Part shown: positions 1-5,220 of the stretch, one piece after another
Layout of the letters: every line of letters starts with the position of its first letter
Numbering within the stretch: the first letter of the stretch is position 1
Origin: Candidatus Aminicenantes bacterium RBG_13_64_14
GTDB lineage: Bacteria > Acidobacteriota > Aminicenantia > Aminicenantales > Saccharicenantaceae
Assembly: GCA_001773855.1 (NCBI GenBank)
Contig: MEXZ01000078.1
Span: 1-6,894 of the forward strand
Direction: 5' to 3'
Length of the DNA stretch: 6,894 nucleotides
The notes under the pieces: model-generated
Told to the model about the DNA's origin: nothing
Database searches by the model: none
Seen by the model: only the letters and a program-made list of their open reading frames with translations
Program-made: the position numbers and the translations under genes

Positions 1-630
1 CACGAGATCAAGAACCCGCTGACGCCCATCCAGCTGTCGGCCGAGCACGTCCTCAAGGTTTACGAAGACAAGCGGGACGACCTGGACAAGACCCTTAAGG
101 AATCCATGTCCTACATCATCAGCGAGGTCGAGAACCTGCGCCGGATCGCCCAGGATTTCATGGAGATCGCCCGGGACACGTCGGTCCTGAAAGAGCCCGT
201 CGACCTGCGCCTCCTCCTCGAGGAGACGCTCCAGCCCTACAGCCGGCTCCTGGCCGAGCGCATCCGCTTCAAATTCATCTCCGAGGGGTCGGACTTCCGG
301 GCGAGCGGCGACGGGGCCAAGCTCAAGGCGGCGTTCCGCAACATCGTCGCCAACGCCGTCGAGGCCATCAGCCAGCAGGGGGAAGTCACCCTTTCGATCG
401 GGCGCAAGGGGCCGGTCTTCACGATCTCCGTCCGCGACAGCGGGCCGGGCATGAGCAAGGAAACGGTCGACCGGATCTTCGACTTCTACTTCTCGACCAA
501 GGACGCCGGCACCGGGCTCGGCCTGCCCATCGCCAAGAAGATCGTCGAGGAGCACGGAGGAACCATCCGGGTCTCGAGCGAGCCGGGCAAGGGGACGACG
601 GTCCTGATCGATCTCCCGGCCGGCGAATGA
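1..630 (+). CDS. Sensor histidine kinase, NtrY-like, C-terminal part (5' end outside window)
   Basis: The reading frame is open from base 1, so the gene enters from the left; 209 residues are visible. The first visible residue is the phospho-acceptor histidine of the H-box (HEIKNPLTPIQLSAE), a wording typical of NtrY-family kinases. A dimerisation helix pair follows to about residue 70. The HATPase_c domain then shows the N-box (RNIVANAVEA, visible residues 113-122), the G1 box DSGPGM (146-151), the F-box region ending FYFSTK (162-167) and the G2 box GTGLGL (170-175). The enzyme autophosphorylates on histidine and passes the phosphate to a response regulator. The sensor, membrane and any PAS or HAMP parts lie outside the window, so the signal cannot be named. 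The next plus-strand gene is a flavodoxin 164 bp away, so no partner regulator is encoded downstream. Family assignment is firm; the NtrY-like subtype is likely. Confidence 0.95.
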   Translation, partial: HEIKNPLTPIQLSAEHVLKVYEDKRDDLDKTLKESMSYIISEVENLRRIAQDFMEIARDTSVLKEPVDLRLLLEETLQPYSRLLAERIRFKFISEGSDFRASGDGAKLKAAFRNIVANAVEAISQQGEVTLSIGRKGPVFTISVRDSGPGMSKETVDRIFDFYFSTKDAGTGLGLPIAKKIVEEHGGTIRVSSEPGKGTTVLIDLPAGE

Positions 631-639
631 ATCAAGGGA

Positions 640-654
640 CGAGCCTTTGGCTCG
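640..654. repeat. Short perfect hairpin after the kinase gene
   Basis: CGAGCC and GGCTCG form a perfect 6-bp inverted repeat with a TTT loop, 9 bases after the kinase stop codon. It lies 2 bases before a longer hairpin. It may help end kinase transcription or protect the mRNA 3' end, but no T-run follows. Confidence 0.55.
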
Positions 655-656
655 CC

Positions 657-687
657 ACTCGCCCGTGGCTTATGTCCACGGGCGAGT
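657..687. repeat. Perfect 12-bp inverted repeat, hairpin (possible terminator or REP-like palindrome)
   Basis: ACTCGCCCGTGG (657-668) and CCACGGGCGAGT (676-687) are perfect reverse complements around a 7-base loop, CTTATGT. The stem is long and GC-rich and sits just after the kinase gene. No T-tract follows on either strand, so it is not a classical intrinsic terminator. It could be a Rho-assisted 3' end, an mRNA stabiliser, or one copy of a dispersed repetitive extragenic palindrome. Whether other copies exist cannot be seen here. Confidence 0.7.
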
Positions 688-794
688 ACTGCGGAAGTGG
701 ACCCCCGAAAAGCCCGGGGCCCCGGCCGCTGTAGCGTTTTTTCCCGGTTTCTGCGAAAATAGCGGCAGCGCCGGACGTCGAAAGGAAATCCGCG
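688..794 (+). promoter_or_regulatory. Upstream region of the flavodoxin gene, with ribosome binding site
   Basis: This gap holds a 12-bp GC palindrome (CCGGGGCCCCGG, 714-725), a T6 run (737-742) and an A-rich patch (755-761) that may serve as a weak -10. No good -35/-10 pair is evident. A clear Shine-Dalgarno AAAGGA (781-786) lies 8 bases before the ATG at 795 and fixes that start. The flavodoxin gene is probably transcribed separately from the kinase, given the two hairpins between them. Confidence 0.4.
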
Positions 795-1310
795 ATGGCC
801 AAGATCCTCGTCACCTACTTCACCCGGACGGGCAACACGAAGCTCGTCGCCGAAGCCATCTTCGAAGCCCTGCCGGGCGACAAGACGCTCCTGCCCATGG
901 CCGAGGCGGGCGACTTTGCGCCCTACCAGCTCGTCTTCGCGGGCTTTCCAGTCCAGACCCACAGCGTGCCCTATCCGGCGGAGATTTTCCTGAAGACGAT
1001 CCCCGAGGGAAAAAAGGTCGCCCTCTTCTCCACCCACGGCTCGGTAACGGGGAGCCAGCTCTCCCGGGAAGCCCTCGAGTACGCCTCCGTCCTCGTCGCC
1101 AAGGCCAAGCTCGTCGGGACGTTCTCTTGCCGGGGGAAGGTGTCGATGAAGGCCCTCGAGATCCTGAAGCAATCGCCCGAGCACGAGGCCTGGGCCGACA
1201 TGGCGGCCTCGGCGGCCACCCATCCCGACGCGAGCGACCTCGAGGACGCCCGGGCCTTCGCCGGCTGGATCTTGACCATGGGCACCCAAGGTCACTATCA
1301 GGGACTTTGA
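795..1310 (+). CDS. Short-chain flavodoxin-like protein (BilS-like flavodoxin family)
   Basis: The 171-residue product is a soluble flavodoxin-fold protein that should bind FMN and act as a one- or two-electron carrier or flavin reductase partner. The N-terminal strand and phosphate-binding loop read ILVTYFTRTGNT, with the TxTGNT-type loop at residues 10-15. A later loop (STHGSVTGSQ, 79-88) lies where flavodoxins contact the isoalloxazine ring. GTFSCRGKVS (108-117) and the C-terminal HPDASDLEDARAFA (143-156) match a subfamily of stand-alone flavodoxin-like proteins that includes BilS of gut anaerobes. The start is fixed by AAAGGA 8 bases upstream. The gene stands alone on the plus strand, and its stop is 9 bp from the stop of the convergent Nif3-like gene. 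No redox partner is adjacent, so the electron donor and acceptor are unknown. Confidence 0.88.
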   Translation: MAKILVTYFTRTGNTKLVAEAIFEALPGDKTLLPMAEAGDFAPYQLVFAGFPVQTHSVPYPAEIFLKTIPEGKKVALFSTHGSVTGSQLSREALEYASVLVAKAKLVGTFSCRGKVSMKALEILKQSPEHEAWADMAASAATHPDASDLEDARAFAGWILTMGTQGHYQGL

Positions 1311-1319
1311 GGCCCCGGC

Positions 1320-2285
1320 TTAACGCTCCGACGCCCGGATCCTTTCGAACCCCGAGGCATTGACGTAGCTCAGAGGTCCATCTTTCTCCAGCTCATCGAA
1401 AAGCAGGTTGAGTCCCAGCGTATCGCTCGAGACGTGGCCGGCGATGATGACGTTCAGGTGGGCTTTCTTGGCGTTCTCGAGAGCTTCCTCGCTGATGTGC
1501 ATCCCGACGACCGTGCTCACGCCCGAGACGGCGTACTGCTCGTAGATCGTCTTGGCGCCCTCGGTCCCCCCAGTCATCTCGACGAGGATCTTCCCGCACC
1601 GGGCATTCTCCGAACCGCTGACGATCTTCGGCCCGGCCATCCGCCGGACGGCCTTCCCGTATTCCGGGATCCTCTTCAGCGCGTCGACGACGTCCTTGAG
1701 CCGCGCCGGTCTCTCTTTTTCGAACAGCGCGGTGAGGCAGGTGTTGACACAGTTGTCGGCGGGTGTATGGACGCACATCATCGGGAGGCCGAGGAGACGG
1801 GCCGCGTCGACGACCCGGTTGTGGTTCACCGGGAGGACGCGGCGTTCCACTTCGCCGATCCGCTTGTCCATGAGCTGTTCGGCGACGGAGATGTTGACGC
1901 CGAAGGCGGCCAGCATGTCCGACTGCAGGCGCATGACCTCGGGGAGTTGGGCCAGGGCGATGCCCTGGGGATGATGGGCGATGACGAGGTCGATCTTCTC
2001 GGCGCGGTCCCTGTTCAAGGTGTGGGCGAGCAGGACCTCGCCCACTTCCATGTCGATCCCGACGATGACTTTCTTGACATCGGTCGTCGGGTCGCCGGAG
2101 AGGATCCGCGTGTCGGCGTACGGGTTGAACAGACGGTCCTCCTCCCAGCCGTCGCGCTCGTCCTCCTTGAGCTTCTTGGACTTCGTCCGTTCGTCGTCCA
2201 GGATCCTGCGGAGCTCTTCGGGGCCCCTCGGGTCGTTGGCCATGCCGGCGGCGACGGCCTTTCTGTACAATGTCTCGAGCTTCAT
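1320..2285 (-). CDS. Nif3/DUF34-family metal-binding protein, divergent
   Basis: The 321-residue product shows the Nif3 (NGG1-interacting factor 3, DUF34) pattern. After an unusual, charged N-terminal stretch of about 60 residues comes SGDPTTDVKKVIVGID (63-78), equivalent to the family's first conserved strand. IAHHPQGIAL (102-111) carries the HHP metal-ligand motif, VHTPADN (172-178) corresponds to the family HTxxD motif, and IAGHVSSDTLGLN (281-293) corresponds to the C-terminal GHxxSE motif. Expected di-metal ligands are therefore His104/105, His173, Asp177, His284 and Asp288, where the family normally has Glu. Nif3 proteins form toroidal hexamers with a di-metal site; their substrate is generally unsettled, despite some being annotated as GTP cyclohydrolase I type 2. 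AAAGGA lies 7 bases before the ATG. The gene follows the CaiB/BaiF-family gene by 107 bp and may be co-transcribed with it. The family is well supported; the role is unknown. Confidence 0.85.
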   Translation of the reverse strand: MKLETLYRKAVAAGMANDPRGPEELRRILDDERTKSKKLKEDERDGWEEDRLFNPYADTRILSGDPTTDVKKVIVGIDMEVGEVLLAHTLNRDRAEKIDLVIAHHPQGIALAQLPEVMRLQSDMLAAFGVNISVAEQLMDKRIGEVERRVLPVNHNRVVDAARLLGLPMMCVHTPADNCVNTCLTALFEKERPARLKDVVDALKRIPEYGKAVRRMAGPKIVSGSENARCGKILVEMTGGTEGAKTIYEQYAVSGVSTVVGMHISEEALENAKKAHLNVIIAGHVSSDTLGLNLLFDELEKDGPLSYVNASGFERIRASER

Positions 2286-2392
2286 GCTTGGTTCCTTTCG
2301 TATTCGGATGAGAATTCGTCTCCGGGGAAGTTGTCTATTCTACGGAAAGTTATCTGCGCTTCCGTCCAGAACGCGTCCACGCGTTCCCCCCC
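2286..2392 (-). promoter_or_regulatory. Gap between CaiB/BaiF and Nif3-like genes, with two inverted repeats
   Basis: Reading on the minus strand, a perfect 7-bp hairpin (GAACGCG / CGCGTTC, 2369-2386, 4-base loop) starts 7 bases after the CaiB/BaiF stop. A second inverted repeat (ACGGAA 2342-2347 with TTCCGT 2360-2365) follows. No T-run follows the first hairpin, so full termination is doubtful. A clear promoter for the Nif3-like gene is not seen. The Shine-Dalgarno AAAGGA is at 2293-2298. Confidence 0.4.
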
Positions 2393-3565
2393 TCAGCGGG
2401 AGCGGCCGCGGACGATGCCGGCCGCTTCGAGCTCTGCCAGTTCCCGGTCGGTGACGCCGAGTTCGCTCAGCACCTCGGCGGTGTGCTCGCCGTGCCCGGG
2501 GCAGGCCGCCGGTTCGTAGGCCCCGGATTCCCGGAGGGGATGGCCAAGGAGGATGTTGGCCTGGTCACCGGACCGGATGTCCCTGACCAAGCCGCGGTGT
2601 TTCGCCTGGGGAGATATCAAAACCTCACTCAGGGTGGGGACGACCTCGCAGCAGAAATCCGTGCCCTTCAGGAGTTGGGCCCATTCGTCCCGCGTCCGTC
2701 CGGCGAAGATAGCTTCGACGGCGGCGAAATCCTCAGGCCGTTCGGAAAACTGCAGAGGGAGCAGGTCTTCCCTCCCCATGGTCCGGCAGAAAGCCTCCCA
2801 GAACTTGCTCTCCAGCGCGGCCAGGCAAATGTCATGGCCGTCCTTGGTCCGATAGACGTTGTAGCAGGGATGCTTGCCGGTCAGCGGCAGGCGCCCCCGG
2901 CCGCCCCGCTCTCCGGCGGCATACTCGGCGACAGTCATGACCATCCAGGCCAGCGCGCTGTCCATCATTCCGATATCTAAATAACGCCCTTCTCCCGTTC
3001 GCTCGCTCTCCCGAAGGGCGGCCGTGATACCCAATGCTGCGAACATCCCCGAGCTCAGGTCCGCGATCTGGACGGGAGGGATGGCCGGGGCTCCGCCGGG
3101 CCGGCCGCAGAGCCCGAGAATACCGGCCCGGGCGATGTAGTTCAGGTCATGCCCGGCACGGTCCCGTTCCGGGCCGTCCTGTCCGTAGCCGGAGATGGAA
3201 CAATAGACGATGCCGGGATTGGCCGTTTTCATGGCTTGGTAGCCGATGCCCAGACGGTCCGCCGTGCCGGGGCGGAATCCCTCGACGACGACATCGGCCC
3301 GGGCCGCCATTCTCATGAAAATGCCAAGGCCGGCCGGGGACTTGAGGTTCAAGGCGACGCTTTTCTTCCCCGCGTTCAAGGCCAGGAAATAAGCGCTCTG
3401 GCCGCCGATCGTCGGGCCCATGGCCCGGATATAATCGCCGCCCTCGACGTCCTCGACCTTGACGACCTCGGCCCCGAGGTCGGCCAGCAGGAGCGTGCAG
3501 AACGGCCCGGGCAGGAGCCGGGACAGGTCGAGCACCCGTATCCCTCTCAGCGGCTTGTCGCTCAT
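2393..3565 (-). CDS. CaiB/BaiF-family enzyme, probable alpha-methylacyl-CoA racemase type
   Basis: The 390-residue product has the full length and motif order of the class III CoA-transferase / alpha-methylacyl-CoA racemase family. The N-terminal start LRGIRVLDLSRLLPGPFCT (residues 6-24) is the family hallmark, followed by LADLGAEVVKVE (27-38). The motif AGHDLNYIA (137-145) gives His139 and Asp140, and IADLSSG (167-173) gives Asp169. LAALESKFW (248-256) gives Glu252. Mycobacterial racemase MCR uses His126/Asp156 and Asp127/Glu241; the spacing here matches (His, Asp and Asp all +13, Glu +11), which favours a racemase of 2-methylacyl-CoA. A CoA-transferase remains possible, since Asp169 is also the catalytic position there. 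A strong Shine-Dalgarno (AGGGGGA, 3571-3577) precedes the ATG by 5 bases. The gene heads the minus-strand pair with the Nif3-like gene and diverges from the KAS III gene. It should be cytosolic. Confidence 0.9.
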   Translation of the reverse strand: MSDKPLRGIRVLDLSRLLPGPFCTLLLADLGAEVVKVEDVEGGDYIRAMGPTIGGQSAYFLALNAGKKSVALNLKSPAGLGIFMRMAARADVVVEGFRPGTADRLGIGYQAMKTANPGIVYCSISGYGQDGPERDRAGHDLNYIARAGILGLCGRPGGAPAIPPVQIADLSSGMFAALGITAALRESERTGEGRYLDIGMMDSALAWMVMTVAEYAAGERGGRGRLPLTGKHPCYNVYRTKDGHDICLAALESKFWEAFCRTMGREDLLPLQFSERPEDFAAVEAIFAGRTRDEWAQLLKGTDFCCEVVPTLSEVLISPQAKHRGLVRDIRSGDQANILLGHPLRESGAYEPAACPGHGEHTAEVLSELGVTDRELAELEAAGIVRGRSR

Positions 3566-3637
3566 GGTGTTCCCCCTATTTAGCAGAAAGGGACGGCCGG
3601 GTCAAACGCGGGGCCCCGGGGAAGCTCCGCCCGCCAT

Positions 3638-3666
3638 TTGACAATCCCTCGCTCCATTATAATAAT
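3638..3666 (+). promoter_or_regulatory. Sigma70-type promoter P1 driving the KAS III operon
   Basis: A perfect -35 TTGACA (3638-3643) is followed after exactly 17 bases by AATAAT (3661-3666, five of six to consensus). Transcription would start near 3673, giving a leader of about 180 bases before the KAS III start codon. Overlapping TATAAT (3658-3663) is a better -10 by sequence, but its spacer would be only 14 bases. The AT-rich block stands out sharply from the GC-rich surroundings. Confidence 0.75.
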
Positions 3667-3679
3667 AGTAGGGTTGTCA
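3639..3679. repeat. Imperfect inverted repeat across the divergent promoters
   Basis: TGACAATCCCT (3639-3649) faces AGGGTTGTCA (3670-3679). The arms match except for one extra T and enclose the AT-rich -10 block. Each arm contains a -35 element (P1 and P2), so part of the symmetry may simply be two -35 sequences in opposite settings. It could also be an operator that controls both directions. Confidence 0.45.
3656..3661 (-). promoter_or_regulatory. Possible leftward -10 for the CaiB/BaiF gene
   Basis: The minus strand reads TATAAT here, because ATTATAAT (3656-3663) is its own reverse complement. A leftward start near 3649 would leave a leader of about 84 bases before the CaiB/BaiF ATG at 3565. 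The only -35-like match (ATGACA, 3680-3675) is 13 bases away, which is too short. The leftward promoter is therefore weaker than the rightward ones, but no other candidate is seen. Confidence 0.4.
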
Positions 3680-3703
3680 TATGGCCTTGGCCTTCGATAT
3701 AAA
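3674..3703 (+). promoter_or_regulatory. Second tandem sigma70-type promoter P2
   Basis: TTGTCA (3674-3679, five of six) and TATAAA (3698-3703, five of six) are separated by 18 bases. The start would be near 3710, just ahead of the hairpin beginning at 3712. It lies immediately downstream of P1, so P1 and P2 would be used in tandem, with P2 RNA beginning in a strong stem. Confidence 0.6.
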
Positions 3704-3711
3704 ATGAGAAA

Positions 3712-3763
3712 ATCAACCCAGTCGACTCCCCGGTCTGAAGCCCGGGGTATGCTCTGGGTCGAT
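3712..3763. repeat. Large two-tier stem in the KAS III leader
   Basis: Outer arms 3712-3721 and 3754-3763 pair over 10 positions with one A/C mismatch. Inner arms CCCCGG (3728-3733) and CCGGGG (3742-3747) pair perfectly around an 8-base loop. The two tiers are separated by matched 6-base single strands on each side. In RNA from P2 this would form at the very 5' end. It may be a stabilising leader structure, a regulatory RNA element, or a REP-like mobile palindrome. No known riboswitch class is recognised. Confidence 0.6.
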
Positions 3764-3783
3764 ACTGAGCGGCGCTTTTCACA

Positions 3784-3809
3784 CCGATTTGCGAAGATTT
3801 GCAAATCGG
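3784..3809. repeat. Perfect 9-bp inverted repeat before the KAS III gene (operator or hairpin)
   Basis: CCGATTTGC (3784-3792) and GCAAATCGG (3801-3809) are perfect reverse complements with an 8-base spacer. GATTTGC also recurs directly at 3786-3792 and 3796-3802. The AT-rich core and the position between promoters and start codon suit a repressor operator or a leader hairpin. No T-run follows, so it is not an intrinsic terminator. Confidence 0.6.
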
Positions 3810-3835
3810 GGTTGGCGCAGTAGAACGTATCCAGC

Positions 3836-3841
3836 GAGGAG
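3836..3841 (+). promoter_or_regulatory. Ribosome binding site fixing the KAS III start at 3853
   Basis: GAGGAG lies 11 bases before ATG 3853, a slightly long but usable spacing. It lies well downstream of an upstream in-frame TTG at 3799, which falls inside the inverted repeat and has no Shine-Dalgarno. The start at 3853 gives MRVMIAGTGKCLP, the usual first strand of KAS III enzymes. Confidence 0.7.
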
Positions 3842-3852
3842 ATGCGGCGCGC

Positions 3853-4956
3853 ATGCGAGTGATGATTGCGGGCACCGGAAAATGCTTGCCCGGGGAGGAT
3901 GTCCCCGGCAGGATCGTGACCAACGACGAAATCGTCCGGATCCTTCTGGCCAACAAGGCGATCAAGCCCGGTTCCGACCGGCCTTGGCTACCGGAGGAAC
4001 TGACGCCTCAGAGGATCGTCGACCTCGTCGGCATCCGCGAGCGCCGCTGGGTCACGAATGACGTGAACACATCGGACATGGCCCTCTTCGCCGCCGAAAA
4101 GGCCCTGGCCGAAGCCGGGATCGGGTGGCAGGATATTGGCATCCTGGCGGTCGGGAGCTCGACGCCCGAAGCCCTCTTCCCCTCGACCGCCTGCATAGTC
4201 CTGAACAAGGCCGTCCAGAAAAGGACCGCGACCGGGGAATGGGAAGCCAAGGATGCCAAGACGATCCTACGCATTCCTGCCTTCGACCTCCTGGCCGCGT
4301 GCACGAGCAGCCTTTACGCGATCGACCTCGTCCGCAAGCACCTCCTCTTCGAAGAGACCGAGGCCGAGTACGGCCTGGCCATGGGCTCCGAGGTCCTCAG
4401 CCGGCTCCTCGATTTTTCCGACACCAACGCCGACCTCTGGGGAGACGCCGCGGCCGCCGTCGTGTTGAAGAGGGCCGAAGGACCGTCGGGCATCATCTGT
4501 TCCGAGATAGGCACGGACTCCTGGGGCATCGAGACCGCGTACAGCGCCGGCAAGGACATGCGCTATCACGAAACCCCGGTCCATCCGAACATCGCCATCC
4601 GCGGGCATGACATCCAAAAATTCGTCCTGAAGATCATCCCCGAGCTGGTCACGAGGACGATCGACAAGGCCAACCGGATCCCGGGCAAAACTCGGGACGT
4701 CGCGTTGAACGAGGTGGACCTCTTCATCTGCCATCAGGCCAACGCCCGGATCTTCGAGTTCCCGGCGAAAAAGCTGGGGATCCCCGTCGAGAAGTTCTAC
4801 GTCAACGTCGACCGCCGCGGCAATTGCTCCTCGGCTTCGGTCCTTATGGCGCTGCGCGAGGCGATCGAAGAAGGCAGGGTGAAGCAGGGCGACCTGGTCA
4901 TGCTCCTGAGCTTCGGCGGCGGCCTGACCTGGGCCTCGATGCTGGTCGAGTGGTGA
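3853..4956 (+). CDS. Beta-ketoacyl-ACP synthase III (FabH-like) family enzyme with insertions
   Basis: The 367-residue product is a KAS III thiolase-fold condensing enzyme. These join an acyl-CoA starter to malonyl-ACP, or carry out related condensations. The triad is complete: Cys150 in DLLAACTSSLYAID, His294 in ICHQANARI, Asn324 in RRGNCSSASV. Other family marks are GIRERRW (60-66), WGDAAAAVVL (196-205) and the C-terminal FGGGLTWASMLVEW. Against E. coli FabH (317 residues) there is about 17 extra residues between TND and GIRER, where FabH has its CoA-contacting Trp region. About 16 more lie just before the catalytic-Cys strand (around 120-138). The enzyme is therefore unlikely to be the housekeeping FabH and may use an unusual acyl donor; that is inference. 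It is led by tandem promoters and a structured leader, and its stop overlaps the next start by one base. Confidence 0.9.
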   Translation: MRVMIAGTGKCLPGEDVPGRIVTNDEIVRILLANKAIKPGSDRPWLPEELTPQRIVDLVGIRERRWVTNDVNTSDMALFAAEKALAEAGIGWQDIGILAVGSSTPEALFPSTACIVLNKAVQKRTATGEWEAKDAKTILRIPAFDLLAACTSSLYAIDLVRKHLLFEETEAEYGLAMGSEVLSRLLDFSDTNADLWGDAAAAVVLKRAEGPSGIICSEIGTDSWGIETAYSAGKDMRYHETPVHPNIAIRGHDIQKFVLKIIPELVTRTIDKANRIPGKTRDVALNEVDLFICHQANARIFEFPAKKLGIPVEKFYVNVDRRGNCSSASVLMALREAIEEGRVKQGDLVMLLSFGGGLTWASMLVEW

Positions 4957-5207
4957 TGAGTTTTTTCCGTTTCGTCCTCTTCCTCTTCCTCGCCTACGTC
5001 GCCTTCCTGTTCATCCGGATCTATCTGGGTCTGAAGCGCGCCGGACGGCGGCCGCGGCCGGCCCCACGCCAGGTTCGAGGAGAGATGGTCAAGGACGAGA
5101 TCTGCAACACCTACATCGCCCGCGAGGAAGCCCTGACTGAGGTCCGCGGCGGCGTCGAGTGCTACTTCTGCTCCGAGGAGTGCCGCCGGAGATCCAAGCC
5201 AAGCTGA
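4956..5207 (+). CDS. Small membrane-anchored protein with C-terminal Cys cluster (PP0621-like)
   Basis: The 83-residue product starts at an ATG overlapping the KAS III stop (TGATG), so the two are probably translationally coupled. Residues 3-24 (FFRFVLFLFLAYVAFLFI and on) form one hydrophobic helix followed by a strongly basic linker (KRAGRRPRPAPR). The C-terminal domain begins MVKDEICNTYI and ends YFCSEECRRR, with Cys50, Cys69, Cys72 and Cys76. This resembles the small treble-clef zinc motif of the PP0621 and YHS/TRASH-like families, where MVKDxxC and YFCSEEC carry the metal ligands. By the positive-inside rule the Cys domain should face the cytoplasm. The role is unknown; a metal or redox sensing or docking role at the membrane is only a guess. 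A longer in-frame start at 4824 lies inside the KAS III gene and is not preferred. Confidence 0.8.
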   Translation: MSFFRFVLFLFLAYVAFLFIRIYLGLKRAGRRPRPAPRQVRGEMVKDEICNTYIAREEALTEVRGGVECYFCSEECRRRSKPS

Positions 5208-5220
5208 CCGCGGCGGCGGC

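Noticed and set aside
727..742. CGCTGTAGCG plus T6 as an intrinsic terminator after the kinase
   Set aside because: The T-run is good, but with a workable loop the stem is only three base pairs, so termination here is not supported.
486..1295. Long minus-strand open frame (269 codons) across the kinase end and flavodoxin gene
   Set aside because: It lies antisense to two well-identified genes, spans the hairpin-bearing gap, and its product is low-complexity Gly/Arg/Leu-rich without family motifs. It is a by-product of high GC.
1434..2519. Long plus-strand open frame (361 codons) opposite the Nif3-like gene
   Set aside because: It is antisense to the Nif3-like gene and runs into the CaiB/BaiF gene. 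The product is rich in Asp/Gly/Val/Leu with no recognisable domain, which is typical of shadow frames in GC-rich DNA.
3768..3779. GC-rich patch with TTTT in the KAS III leader as an attenuator-type terminator
   Set aside because: AGCGGCGCTTTT has no stem with a loop of at least three bases, and the T-run is only four long.
3638..3823. 61-codon plus-strand frame in the control region
   Set aside because: Its first codons would overlap the P1 -35 element, so no transcript from P1 or P2 could include its start. There is no Shine-Dalgarno, and the stretch is better explained by promoters and hairpins.
3799..3852. Upstream TTG start that would add 18 residues to the KAS III protein
   Set aside because: It lies inside the 3784-3809 inverted repeat without a ribosome binding site. 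The family sequence begins at MRVMIAGTG, and GAGGAG supports ATG 3853.
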